The notes: generated from the sequence alone by a model not told the origin. A stretch of 64,000 nucleotides of DNA from GCA-002708315 sp963676635 (GCA_963676635.1 OY781105.1:1860001-1924000); one strand, 5' to 3'; shown: positions 1 through 9,081, counted from the first letter of the stretch. A program made the numbers and translations.

Positions 1-600
1 AATTTCAAATCCCAGCTTAAATGCGGTATATTTCATTTCAATCTGGAAAGCATAGCCAACGAATTTAATCCTGTCCATATCAATTGTTTCAAGCACTTTT
101 CTTGTCCAGCACATAAATCCGGCTGTAGTATCCATAATTTTTAGTCCGGTTACTATACGTACATACATTGATGCATAATATGACATTAGCACTCTACCCA
201 TTGGCCAGTTAACAACATTAACGCCTTTTATATACCGTGAGCCGATAGCAACATCAGCACCATCAACAGCACAGGCTTTATAGAGGCGTACAAGGTCTTC
301 AGGGTTGTGAGAAAAATCGGCATCCATTTCAAAGATGTATTCATACTCGTGGTCGAGACCCCAGGTAAATCCGGCTATATAAGCAGTACCCAGTCCAAGT
401 TTTCCTTTTCGTTCGTGAATAAATAGCCTGTCTGGAAATTCTTTCATAAGCCTTTTCACAATATCGGCTGTCCCATCGGGGCTGTTATCTTCAACAACAA
501 GGATATCAAAATCTTTCTCCAGTGAAAAGACTTTTCTAATTATCTTTTCTATGTTTTCCTTCTCGTTATATGTTGGTATAACTACAAGACTGTCTTTCAT
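1..600 (-). CDS. Polyprenol-phosphate mannosyltransferase-like GT2 glycosyltransferase (3' end outside window)
   Basis: The reading frame is open from the ATG at 600 to the window edge, giving the first 200 residues. It begins MKDSLVVIPTYNEKENIEKI, the canonical start of GT-A fold family 2 enzymes of the dolichol-phosphate-mannose synthase type. It continues with a nucleotide-sugar-binding VVEDNSPDGTAD segment (about 35-46) and a metal-binding EMDADFSHNP motif (about 91-100). Family knowledge: these cytosolic enzymes transfer mannose or a related sugar from a nucleotide donor to a polyprenyl phosphate for cell-surface glycan or lipoprotein modification. Full bacterial versions are about 240 residues, so only a short C-terminal piece is missing. 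The family is clear; the sugar is not determined. Confidence 0.9.
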   Translation of the reverse strand, partial: MKDSLVVIPTYNEKENIEKIIRKVFSLEKDFDILVVEDNSPDGTADIVKRLMKEFPDRLFIHERKGKLGLGTAYIAGFTWGLDHEYEYIFEMDADFSHNPEDLVRLYKACAVDGADVAIGSRYIKGVNVVNWPMGRVLMSYYASMYVRIVTGLKIMDTTAGFMCWTRKVLETIDMDRIKFVGYAFQIEMKYTAFKLGFEI

Positions 601-745
601 ACAAAAAAAATTTCTGCGAAAATAATCTAAAGTTCAAACATAATAACATATAAACCAAGGAATATATTGCTATGTTAAAGATTTTTAGGAATTTTTAAAG
701 AATTTACTTGTTTTGAACTTCGTTAAGGTCTCTTATTATATAACA

Positions 746-1375
746 TCACTTCCCTCCTAAGCTCACACTTTCCAACTCCCAGGTTGTGCCATTAGAAAAA
801 TCAATTTTGAGAATACCATATTGAGTGGAGTAAAATAACCTTTCTGCATGATTAACAGTTGAACATTCACCATAATGCACTAATGACGAATCAACAAAAA
901 CATCATAGTAATACTTATCAGTTATTGAAATTAAATCAATAAAAAAGCAGGTTTTATAATAATTTTCATATAATGGAATGTCCGTGTAATTTGTATACGA
1001 ATTACAACCATCACTACTATTACTATTGGAGAATAATTTTAAAGTTAACTCAGCAGCAGTAGCTTTATGAGTATATAATGAGATTGAAAGATTATAAATA
1101 CCATCGCTCGAAACAAAACTACAAATATCTTTTTCATTAACATAATAACCATTCATATTAAAAGTGGTATATTCATACTCTTCACTATACCTTCCTTCAC
1201 CATTAAAAATAATACTATCATTATTCTGATCGAGAAAAATCAATTGCTCATTACCTGTGTAAGGATTTTCATTTTTAAGATTACCCAGCAGATTAACACC
1301 AAGTTCTTTGTTTTTGCCACAAGAAGCGATTAATATCGCTAAAAGTGTAATACTAAAAATAAAGTATTTTTTCAT
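746..1375 (-). CDS. Hypothetical lipoprotein, 209 aa
   Basis: The protein starts with a lipoprotein signal peptide: a short basic N-terminus, a hydrophobic stretch, then LIASC with Cys19 as the predicted lipidated residue. The mature part is about 190 residues, rich in Ser, Asn and Tyr, with no motif I recognise. It is probably on the outer or inner membrane facing the periplasm or outside. Its last ~17 codons recur as an isolated remnant at 5892-5950, so a paralogue once existed nearby. ATG at 1375 is the natural start. Function unknown. Confidence 0.75.
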   Translation of the reverse strand: MKKYFIFSITLLAILIASCGKNKELGVNLLGNLKNENPYTGNEQLIFLDQNNDSIIFNGEGRYSEEYEYTTFNMNGYYVNEKDICSFVSSDGIYNLSISLYTHKATAAELTLKLFSNSNSSDGCNSYTNYTDIPLYENYYKTCFFIDLISITDKYYYDVFVDSSLVHYGECSTVNHAERLFYSTQYGILKIDFSNGTTWELESVSLGGK

Positions 1376-1410
1376 TGTTATGAGTTTTTACTTCTTATAA
1401 TTAATTTATA

Positions 1411-1443
1411 AACCCCGTCAAAGAAACATACCTTGACAGGGTT
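1411..1443. terminator. Inverted repeat, probable transcription terminator
   Basis: AACCCCGTCAA (1411-1421) pairs with TTGACAGGGTT (1433-1443), with one G-U wobble, around an 11-nt loop. A T-rich stretch follows on the plus side. It lies between the remnant ORF at 1447-1572 and the lipoprotein gene, so it could end transcription from the upstream minus-strand region. Confidence 0.5.
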
Positions 1444-1446
1444 ATT

Positions 1447-1611
1447 TTATTTCTTTATCCATACTCCCGATTCAACAACACGTTGCGCGTTGTTATATGT
1501 AGATATTGGATTATTAAGTTCCCTACACTCAGTGTAGTTTGCAACTAAGCTGAAATATAAATCATTTTTCATAACATATCAATTTTCAACAGGTTGGCCC
1601 ATTCCGGCATA
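1447..1611 (-). pseudogene. Degenerate C-terminal remnant of a secreted protein (or 41-aa orphan ORF)
   Basis: On the minus strand the frame from about 1611 reads NNYAGMGQPVEN, then a TGA stop. It then continues in the same frame from an ATG at 1572 for 41 residues, ending VVESGVWIKK at the stop 1447-1449. The end closely resembles the tail of the neighbouring T9SS cargo protein (VYETGKWIKK), the typical last strand of a type IX sorting domain. I read it as the decayed 3' end of a T9SS cargo gene with an in-frame stop. A short functional peptide cannot be excluded. Confidence 0.35.
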
Positions 1612-1663
1612 ATTATTCAAAAATAACAATTTACTCCTAACTAACCACAAACACAACAACACA

Positions 1664-2854
1664 TCACTTATGTATTATTATCTTTTCTGATGAGACTATT
1701 TTGCCCTTTATATCTATTATTGTTGCTATTATCATTTGTGAAGATATATCATTTACCGTTATTGTGTTATCCCCATGATAGATCTTATGTGTAGAGATTA
1801 GTGCGTTGTTGATTGTATAAAGTTTTAATCTCACACTCTGCTGATCGCCTGTGTATTCAACTGTGATCTTGTCGCTTGCCGGATTGGGATAGATAAAAAC
1901 CTGTGAATCTTCCTCCTTGTTACTTATTCCTGACAGACTCTCGCAGTCGATGCTGATAAAAACCAGTTCTCCTTCGTTGCTCATATTTCCTTTCCAACAC
2001 TGGCCATCAGGTGATTTCATAATCATTCCATCAAAATCATTCTCAAACATAATATCTCCATTTACATGAAGCTTTGTTTTTGGATCATCAACCCCTGCTC
2101 CTACGTTCCCATCACCAAAAATATAATTCGATTCAGAATTAAATAGCAGCCCTAAATCAGAGGTAGCTCCTACACTATGATCGCTATTTCCAAGAAACAA
2201 GTATGCTCCGTTCTCTGATATTGATTTACCACCTGAACCCCCTGCCCAACTATAAGGCTCTATTAGCATTGCTGCTATTTCTGATTCGTCGGCGCGGAGG
2301 TGGAGTTTTGCCTGAATATCCATACCTCCCAGTTCATTAACAATATTTCCAATACCAACTTTTCCTGTATGTGTGTAATCTTCCGATGTTGATACAGAAA
2401 GTGTTGGTAAAGTACTATTAAAACCTATCATTAATGATTCGGCATTTAAATTCTTTAATTTCTTTGTAAGCTGAAAACCCGACCCAATAACCATTGAATA
2501 ATGTCCCATCGATTGCACAAAATTACCTATTGCTAACGACTGAGTTCCTCCTGCTCTCGAATTTGTTCCAAGAACAATCCCTCCTACACCTGAAGCTGTA
2601 TCTAAAGTTCCAATAGTGATACTGTAATTATTACTCGAATATGAATTGAATCCAAAAGAAAATGATTGTGCACCAAGAGCAGATGTTCCTGAGCCCCCGG
2701 CAAAGGAATTACTACCGCTTGCAATATTATCCGATCCAACAACACTTGAATTTATTAGAGAACTACTCCCACTATTATTACAATTTGTACATTGTGAAAT
2801 AAGACTGATATTATATATAACTAACAGACCTATTGTTAATATTATTGATTTCAT
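1664..2854 (-). CDS. T9SS cargo with YadA-head-like repeat region, 396 aa
   Basis: It has a signal peptide (residues 1-21, ending near SQC). Residues ~25-120 form a Ser/Gly/Asn-rich stretch with ~14-residue repeats of the type A-x-G-x-x-S-x-A-x-G, for example SGSNSFAGG and GGTQSLAIGN. This resembles the left-handed beta-roll of YadA/trimeric autotransporter heads. A middle region contains KVGIG and KLHVNGDI segments, as found in phage tail-fibre and collar-like proteins. The C-terminus (about 318-396) is a T9SS type A sorting domain beginning VFIYPNPASDKITVEY. Inference: secreted through the type IX system and displayed on the surface, possibly as an adhesin. The neighbouring gene upstream is another T9SS cargo. 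Confidence 0.8.
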   Translation of the reverse strand: MKSIILTIGLLVIYNISLISQCTNCNNSGSSSLINSSVVGSDNIASGSNSFAGGSGTSALGAQSFSFGFNSYSSNNYSITIGTLDTASGVGGIVLGTNSRAGGTQSLAIGNFVQSMGHYSMVIGSGFQLTKKLKNLNAESLMIGFNSTLPTLSVSTSEDYTHTGKVGIGNIVNELGGMDIQAKLHLRADESEIAAMLIEPYSWAGGSGGKSISENGAYLFLGNSDHSVGATSDLGLLFNSESNYIFGDGNVGAGVDDPKTKLHVNGDIMFENDFDGMIMKSPDGQCWKGNMSNEGELVFISIDCESLSGISNKEEDSQVFIYPNPASDKITVEYTGDQQSVRLKLYTINNALISTHKIYHGDNTITVNDISSQMIIATIIDIKGKIVSSEKIIIHK

Positions 2855-2870
2855 ATTTTTATTAAATTAA

Positions 2871-4406
2871 TTATTTTTTAATCCATTTACCTGTCTCGTA
2901 AACAATATTATTATCTTTAATTTGCCAGGTATACATACCAGGCAATAAATTTTCAGTATTTAGTGTCGTTATCAGATTATTAATTGACTCACGCAGCACC
3001 ACTATTCCATTAAGGTTGTAAAGCTCAAAACAGGTCTCTTTTAATGATGTTCTTATATTTATAACTTCATTTCCCGGATTGGGGTAAAGTATAGCATTAT
3101 GCAAATTGCCTATTTCAATTTCTGTATTTCCTACCGGAAAGTATGATGAATCCAGTTTTACTATATAAATATCACGGTCTTCATCCTGCATTAAATAATC
3201 ATACCTTGTGCATGTTAACAACATCCCTCCATCAGAACAAGCTACTACCGAAGGTCCAGCATAATGTGCATCTCCTCCAAAATATTTCTCTGATATTAAG
3301 TTCAAATTCTGATCCATCCTAGCTATGGCAATATGATTATAGTAATTTGGAAATGTACTTAACGAAGTACTATCTTCTCCTACCAAATATATATTATCCG
3401 GCGAATAATAATCAAGTGCACAAAATCCTGTTCTATTTTTTGACCTTGGATTTGTTATATAACAACTATCCAATACCCTAAAACCTGTATCTAGCTTATA
3501 AGCCATCAGGAAATTCATAGAATATGAGTTTGGCGGATCATAAAAAGGAATCGAAGATTTACTGCCAGACACAAGATTTCCATCCGGCAAAAGTTTTGCA
3601 GAGAGATGTTCACTGAACCACCTCGGGTAATACAGAACTTTAGTTTGTTGTAAATTAAAATCCACCACAATACATTGCGATTCAGGACCAAGGGGATCAT
3701 AATGAGCAAAACGTGTATGCAGCCAATAGGCTGTTGAATCGTAATTATATGTTAGATCCTGAACCGATCCTGTACTATCATCTGAATACATCCTATATGC
3801 AACGCTGTCACCTTCTTCAGATAATTCAAAAAGATACATTTTACGACTTGATGTTAGAAAACATGCATTTAGGTATCCACCATCCTTAAGCTTAAGTAGG
3901 TTTGGATAAAAAGGAATTGTACCATAATTATGTACCTGATGTAATTGGTATATTTTTTCCCAGATAATATCCAGATTATTATTTACTTTGGCAAAATACG
4001 AAAACCAAAAAAAACTTGAACTATCAATATTATATCCTGTACCGGTAACAAGGTATTCTATAGCTGAATCTCCTGATCTTATAATGTCTCTAAGAATAAG
4101 TATAGTATCTGGTTTTGTAACTAATTTGGATATTGTATCACCAAATTCATTATTTATTTTATAGAGGTATGACCTTTGAACATTAGTCTCTATATCACGT
4201 TTTAGTACAATACCAACAGAATTGTTATCAGTATCCAAAATAAAATTAAATACAAACTCATCCTCATTTCCACCTATTAATATATCAAATGTTTGTTGCG
4301 CAAAACCAATATTAATATATAATAGTGAAAATAGAGTTGTTACAAATACAATAAAGCGACAGAACATAATTACGAGTTTTGACAGAGCCGGGAACCTCTT
4401 ATTCAT
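2871..4406 (-). CDS. T9SS type A sorting-domain protein, probable beta-propeller, 511 aa
   Basis: It has an N-terminal signal sequence (hydrophobic stretch ending INIGFAQ). About 400 residues of short repeated strands follow, with patterns such as GGNEDEF, DGGYLNACF and DGGMLLTCTRYD. These resemble the DGG-containing blades of secreted beta-propeller proteins common in Bacteroidota. The last ~75 residues are a T9SS sorting domain (AILYPNPGNEVINIR ... GKWIKK). An in-frame TTG at 4418 would add four residues; I chose the ATG at 4406. Expected to be exported and surface-attached or released. Ligand unknown. Confidence 0.78.
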   Translation of the reverse strand: MNKRFPALSKLVIMFCRFIVFVTTLFSLLYINIGFAQQTFDILIGGNEDEFVFNFILDTDNNSVGIVLKRDIETNVQRSYLYKINNEFGDTISKLVTKPDTILILRDIIRSGDSAIEYLVTGTGYNIDSSSFFWFSYFAKVNNNLDIIWEKIYQLHQVHNYGTIPFYPNLLKLKDGGYLNACFLTSSRKMYLFELSEEGDSVAYRMYSDDSTGSVQDLTYNYDSTAYWLHTRFAHYDPLGPESQCIVVDFNLQQTKVLYYPRWFSEHLSAKLLPDGNLVSGSKSSIPFYDPPNSYSMNFLMAYKLDTGFRVLDSCYITNPRSKNRTGFCALDYYSPDNIYLVGEDSTSLSTFPNYYNHIAIARMDQNLNLISEKYFGGDAHYAGPSVVACSDGGMLLTCTRYDYLMQDEDRDIYIVKLDSSYFPVGNTEIEIGNLHNAILYPNPGNEVINIRTSLKETCFELYNLNGIVVLRESINNLITTLNTENLLPGMYTWQIKDNNIVYETGKWIKK

Positions 4407-4455
4407 TAATTGCACCAAACAAATATTATAAATTGTTTCCGGTTGTAAGTTAAAA

Positions 4456-5529
4456 TTATTCTACTAATAGTATATCTTCTATATCGAAAGGCTGGGCTGA
4501 GTAAACAAACCATTCATTACCGAGGAAAATTGTAAAATCATGTTGAATAAAGGGTTCAGAAATAAAAGGGGTAAATCCATCAACGATACAATCTCCAAAA
4601 TCAAGATTATACTGGAGTTCTTTTTCAGCTATAATTTGATTGTATTGCTGAATATAATATGGCATCTCATTACTGGAGGATAAACAACGAGTGCTATCAA
4701 CAATGAGAGTAACACTTTGATTAGCATAAAATATCCGATAGTCTTTAAAATTATCCAGTGGATCATTAGTATTCCTATATTCGGTTGGAGTTAATGGACC
4801 AACAGTTGTAATTTGTTCAAATCTTCGAACCATACTTGGAGGAGGAGCAGGTAAGTTAGCAAACATTAAATTATTTTGTATTACAACCCCAGCATCCAAT
4901 AAACCAGAACTATTATTCTCAAGACAACTTCCTTCTTTATATCCATAAATCCATCCATCTAGTATATCAAGATTTGGGATTGTAAGGTTGTCTTCATTAC
5001 CAATTAAGGAACCGATACTTATTAAAGCATCTCCTTCACTATCATAATTAGTTACCTCAATATCTACCATTAAAAGTTTCATATTAGTATAATTTACCCT
5101 GCCCATTTGTGCCTGGATAGTATCAATTACTTTATCATAATAAACTTCCATAAGCTTAGGGTCATTTATTCTCTGTATATCATCAAGTGGCATTATTACT
5201 TCCGAACTAATAAATGTTTTTTTTGTACATTCAATCCCAGTATAACAAAAATTGTAATTCAATAATGATTCAAGTTCAGTAACTGCTTCGTCTGCTGAAT
5301 ATAGCTGGCCTCCACTCTTCACCCCCGGGTTATCCCTATAATACTCCATTTTTTCTTTAAATGCTTCCACATGCTCCTGCATGGCTTTTGATTTTTCAAT
5401 TAACTCAGTGTAATCCTCATCTCCTGATTTTACATCTGGGTTTTCTGTTGTTTTGTTGCATGATGTTGTTAACACAAATGCAACTACGAGGCAGGTTACT
5501 GCAATTTTAAAGGTTTTTAATCTTTTCAT
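4456..5529 (-). CDS. Hypothetical lipoprotein, 357 aa
   Basis: The signal peptide ends VLTTSC with the lipobox Cys at residue 24. The protein then has an acidic N-terminal region containing a short helical, Glu/Lys-rich segment (about 40-70) and a mostly beta-type remainder. I recognise no catalytic motif or known domain. It sits upstream of the T9SS cargo on the same strand (50 nt gap from the ATG at 4406), so co-transcription is possible. A 9-G tract lies 270 nt upstream. Function unknown. Confidence 0.75.
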   Translation of the reverse strand: MKRLKTFKIAVTCLVVAFVLTTSCNKTTENPDVKSGDEDYTELIEKSKAMQEHVEAFKEKMEYYRDNPGVKSGGQLYSADEAVTELESLLNYNFCYTGIECTKKTFISSEVIMPLDDIQRINDPKLMEVYYDKVIDTIQAQMGRVNYTNMKLLMVDIEVTNYDSEGDALISIGSLIGNEDNLTIPNLDILDGWIYGYKEGSCLENNSSGLLDAGVVIQNNLMFANLPAPPPSMVRRFEQITTVGPLTPTEYRNTNDPLDNFKDYRIFYANQSVTLIVDSTRCLSSSNEMPYYIQQYNQIIAEKELQYNLDFGDCIVDGFTPFISEPFIQHDFTIFLGNEWFVYSAQPFDIEDILLVE

Positions 5530-5891
5530 AATAATTTTATTTAGTTAATTCAGATTTGTTCTAATATTAATGAACAATAATAAAATTCAGTAATATTTGC
5601 TCTATCAATTTCCTTTGTTAAAAAGGATTATATTTATTTGAAATTAATTTTTAAGCAGGTCTCTTCGTATTTTTCGCCTTCCTATTAATCAACTGTTTAT
5701 CCACTAATTTCAATATTTATTTCAAAAGTAGTGGTATTTTTCTTAAAGTTCCAAACTTTTTTATACTATTTTTATTAGAAGTTATAAATACAACGAGAGG
5801 GGGGGGGTACCGTGTTGTTTATGTGTTAGTTATAGTTTTATTTAGAATCTTTATAAATTTTAACAAGAAAGAACATTTAACTTTCTGCTAC
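5530..5891. other. Intergenic region with a 9-G tract
   Basis: There is no gene. The sequence is AT-rich except for an uninterrupted run of nine G at 5799-5807, 270 nt before the start of the lipoprotein gene at 5529. I see no strong hairpin and no 22-bp array here. Confidence 0.6.
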
Positions 5892-5950
5892 TCATAGTAA
5901 GCTCACACTTTCCAACTCCCGGGTTGTGCCATCAATAAAATTAATTTACC
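5892..5950 (-). pseudogene. Orphan 3' fragment of a paralogue of the lipoprotein at 746-1375
   Basis: On the minus strand the segment encodes INFIDGTTRELESVSLL then a stop. It aligns with the last residues of the 209-aa lipoprotein (IDFSNGTTWELESVSLGGK). At the DNA level 5899-5947 is about 85% identical to 759-808. It begins almost immediately after the stop codon of the cytochrome gene, so the rest of the paralogue has been lost or replaced. It marks a rearrangement boundary on the left side of the respiratory island. Confidence 0.7.
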
Positions 5951-5952
5951 AC

Positions 5953-8682
5953 CTACTCTCCCCAAACAGGTAAAACACATTTATCACTAACATGCATCAA
6001 TATACTGTCAAAGCTTGCAAGGCTTTGCTGCATAACAACAGAGTTTTCGTTATGACATGTTAAACAAGCTCCAACAGTAAGTATTCGCTTTTGTTTATCT
6101 ATACTAAATGGTAATACATTCGATCGTGTTGCCAGTGTTTCACCTTTACGATCGCTGAGAAAAGACACCCATGCATCTTCAGGAATGCCATCGTTAGGAT
6201 TATTACGATAATAAGAATTAAAAAGCCAATACCCTTTTCCGTTATCAACAACGTATTCGAGTTTTCCTCTGCCATATCCTAAAGCAACCGGGTCGTTATG
6301 ACATGACTCACAACTCCTGCCCTCTTTAGATGTTGTATGTGGAGAAGTAGGTGCAAAAAGTCTGTGAAATATCAATGAATCATGTTGCTCCCGGGAAAAG
6401 CCACTAACATCAATACTCAGTACCATTCCTGGCACAACAGGAACAACATTTTCTCCTTTGTCAGTTGTCCTTATCCCTAACGCAGGCAATCCTGCATTGT
6501 ATTCACCAATATACTCCACCCAGCTACCTTTTTTCTCTTTGTTGGCAATCATATTATAGCCGGGTTCCTCCGGATCATATTCATTATGGCAGCCTATGCA
6601 ACTTGGCGCCCATGATGAATGGCACGCTGCACAACTAACAGTGGAGTGTGCCTGCCCTTTAGTACATATTTCAGCCGGACTACTTAATACAAACTGTTGT
6701 TTAGTATTCTTTGTGATGAAAAAAGAAGTATCGTTTCTAACAAATGTATTAATAATTGGAATATCTCTTTTCTTAGTTTTAATGAATTCTCTTTGTTGAA
6801 TGTTACCAAATCTGAGAGTAGCAATTAATGCTGATTCTCTGTCCATATCCCCGGAGGCAACAACCAATGGCTCTCCATCAAAATGACAATCTTCACAACT
6901 AATACTCACCTGTTCATCCTGATGTGCATAGTAGTTACCATCACCCATTACTTCATATGAATTATGACAATCCACACATTCTAAACCAAGATTATAATGC
7001 ACGTCAGCAGGCATCTTTGTAAAAACACGAGTTTCTTCAAACACCTTATATTTCTTATCATCCGGCATGTCCTCAACAGCTAGTGTTGTTTCATGCCAGC
7101 CCTGATAACTTGTGGAGATCCTTCCCGATCGGCTATGGCATCCAAAGCAATGCATATCAGTAACATTCAAACTAATTTCAGGATGATGGTGCAAAAAAGC
7201 AGTGTCACTCTTTATCGCCAAATAATTATTGAGAGCTATTTCAGCGCTATCGCTATAATTAATATGACATGCCAAACATCCACCACCACGTGACTTTTCA
7301 GTAACAGGCTCTGGTTCTGTTTTGGGATTTCCTATATGACATCTCACACACAAGTTACGCAAATGTTCATCGGCAGGACTATCCCCCAGATGATGTATAT
7401 CAGTAAGAATATCAGGGTTATCCTGTTCATTAAAAACAAACCTGTCGACGCTAATCATTCCGCTAAGATTAGCCATAAGACTACTATTACGTCTTTCAAC
7501 AATATCCGGATGACAGTTAGCAGTTCCACAACTGCGTTCGACATTATCAAAATTTCCAGGTATTAATATCATCCCTCTGTGAGCAGCCTCCTTACGGGAA
7601 GCGTAAATATTACCTCCATGACATGAAGCACACCCTATAGCGTCAGGGTTATGAGAATCAGTAAATCCCATTACATTTTCATGACAAACTACACAGCTCT
7701 CTGTTTTCCCGTCGATTATCGCTCCAGCTTCCAACTGTTCATCCGTAAATTCATTCGCAAGATTCACAGCCGGAGTCTTAAAAACACTCATCACCTCATA
7801 AGAATATCCGTCCTGCCAGGGCCATATCCACTTCCAGTGTTCACCCCTGAAGAACATCCCCGAAAGTGTAACTATCAGATAAAAAACAGTAAAAAACAAC
7901 AAAGTACGCTTGCTGATAGTAGATATCTTTTCCTTTGAGAAAGGAATGATAAATATCAATAACAGAAATATTAATATTATTATTAACGACAAATCAGGAT
8001 GAGTAAGCCAGTGTAATATTTCCTGAAACCCCACAAAATACCATGGGCCTTTTACTACCGGGTTTAAACCATCATGTAAAGGGGCTGTGAATAATACAGA
8101 AAAGAAAGCTGCTATTACTATAGATATCACTGTTTCAGTAACTTTGGGCCATATTTTGCGCGAGTGCTCGAATGTTATCACAAGGATAACAACTGTAAAT
8201 GTTGCCACATGATGTATGTAAACAACCTGCAGACTATCTTCTCTTCCCAGGAATGATCTTGCTAACAGGTCACCAACAAAAGGCACTCCTGTGAGAAGAC
8301 TGTTAAGAATGCGCCATGCCTGCTGACTATCAGCATCTCCTTTAAGGATAAAACCCGTAATCATAACCATAAAAATGATCATAATCCCGATAGTAAGACG
8401 TAACCATACACCCCATTTCAGGCGTATTTTTTGTTTCTTACGGAAGTGTTCCCAGATATGAATAAGGCTAAAGATTAAAAAAAACTGAGCACTCCAGAAA
8501 TGAAGATTTCGTATAAGTGAAGCTGCCGGGTTAAGAACAAGAATATTACTTATCGACAACAATGGTTTATCAACATTATAAGGTACAACAAGAAATATTC
8601 CTGACACAATACATATTAGCAGCATGGCAATGGACAACTGACCAAATGTACTTTTTTTGAATATTTCAATAACACCTCTCAT
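5953..8682 (-). CDS. Cytochrome b fused to a dodecahaem c-type cytochrome domain, 909 aa
   Basis: Residues ~1-280 are a b6-type cytochrome b. Helix B has His61 and His75 (H-x13-H) and helix D has His158 and His173 (H-x14-H, the b6 spacing). A PWYFVGFQE segment at ~213-221 matches the PEWY Qo-site loop, with the Glu missing. Further membrane helices follow to ~280. Residues ~330-880 hold eleven CxxCH motifs plus one CGTANCH (CX4CH), so up to twelve c-type haems facing the periplasm. Paired with the upstream Rieske gene (stop and start abut as TAGATG), this is a quinol-oxidising bc-type complex. Its usual cytochrome c1/f is replaced by a fused multihaem wire. The electron acceptor is unknown; the neighbouring sulfur cluster is an obvious candidate. 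Confidence 0.88.
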   Translation of the reverse strand: MRGVIEIFKKSTFGQLSIAMLLICIVSGIFLVVPYNVDKPLLSISNILVLNPAASLIRNLHFWSAQFFLIFSLIHIWEHFRKKQKIRLKWGVWLRLTIGIMIIFMVMITGFILKGDADSQQAWRILNSLLTGVPFVGDLLARSFLGREDSLQVVYIHHVATFTVVILVITFEHSRKIWPKVTETVISIVIAAFFSVLFTAPLHDGLNPVVKGPWYFVGFQEILHWLTHPDLSLIIILIFLLLIFIIPFSKEKISTISKRTLLFFTVFYLIVTLSGMFFRGEHWKWIWPWQDGYSYEVMSVFKTPAVNLANEFTDEQLEAGAIIDGKTESCVVCHENVMGFTDSHNPDAIGCASCHGGNIYASRKEAAHRGMILIPGNFDNVERSCGTANCHPDIVERRNSSLMANLSGMISVDRFVFNEQDNPDILTDIHHLGDSPADEHLRNLCVRCHIGNPKTEPEPVTEKSRGGGCLACHINYSDSAEIALNNYLAIKSDTAFLHHHPEISLNVTDMHCFGCHSRSGRISTSYQGWHETTLAVEDMPDDKKYKVFEETRVFTKMPADVHYNLGLECVDCHNSYEVMGDGNYYAHQDEQVSISCEDCHFDGEPLVVASGDMDRESALIATLRFGNIQQREFIKTKKRDIPIINTFVRNDTSFFITKNTKQQFVLSSPAEICTKGQAHSTVSCAACHSSWAPSCIGCHNEYDPEEPGYNMIANKEKKGSWVEYIGEYNAGLPALGIRTTDKGENVVPVVPGMVLSIDVSGFSREQHDSLIFHRLFAPTSPHTTSKEGRSCESCHNDPVALGYGRGKLEYVVDNGKGYWLFNSYYRNNPNDGIPEDAWVSFLSDRKGETLATRSNVLPFSIDKQKRILTVGACLTCHNENSVVMQQSLASFDSILMHVSDKCVLPVWGE

Positions 8683-9081
8683 CTATAGTCTTACCGTTAA
8701 TTGAGTACCTTCTTTATTAAGCTCAAAATCCAGCTTCTCCAGTGGCGATAAAGCAGGACCTTCCACAGGAACACCCTGCATATTATATCTTGAACCATGA
8801 CACGGACAAAGGAGAAAATCGTTGGAAGTTTCATTGATTCTGCATCCAAGATGCGTGCATCTGGATGAAAACACGCTTATTTTATCGTTGTCGTTTACAA
8901 CTATGTAATCATCAGCAAAAATAACTTTGTTGTTAGGTTCAACAGGAATAACAACAGACGTTTGCTTGTGGACTTTCTCGTTGGTTTTCATCATCTTACC
9001 CCAAAGCAAAGCACCACCAGTTAAAGTAAGTCCGATTACGGCCTTAAAGAAACCCCTGCGTGTTTGTTCACCTTTATTCAA
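8683..9081 (-). CDS. Rieske [2Fe-2S] protein of a bc-type complex, 132 aa
   Basis: The twin-arginine motif TRRGFF at 7-12 precedes one hydrophobic helix, giving a Tat-exported, N-terminally anchored protein. The Rieske motifs are Cys75-Thr-His77-x-x-Cys80 and Cys92-Pro-Cys94-His95. By family knowledge Cys75, His77, Cys92 and His95 bind the cluster and Cys80-Cys94 form the disulfide. At 132 residues it is a short, minimal Rieske. No ATG is available near the N-terminus: the frame starts with TTG at 9081, and the first internal Met would remove the RR motif. It is directly coupled to the cytochrome b-multihaem gene. A large 22-bp repeat array lies upstream. Confidence 0.9.
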   Translation of the reverse strand: MNKGEQTRRGFFKAVIGLTLTGGALLWGKMMKTNEKVHKQTSVVIPVEPNNKVIFADDYIVVNDNDKISVFSSRCTHLGCRINETSNDFLLCPCHGSRYNMQGVPVEGPALSPLEKLDFELNKEGTQLTVRL

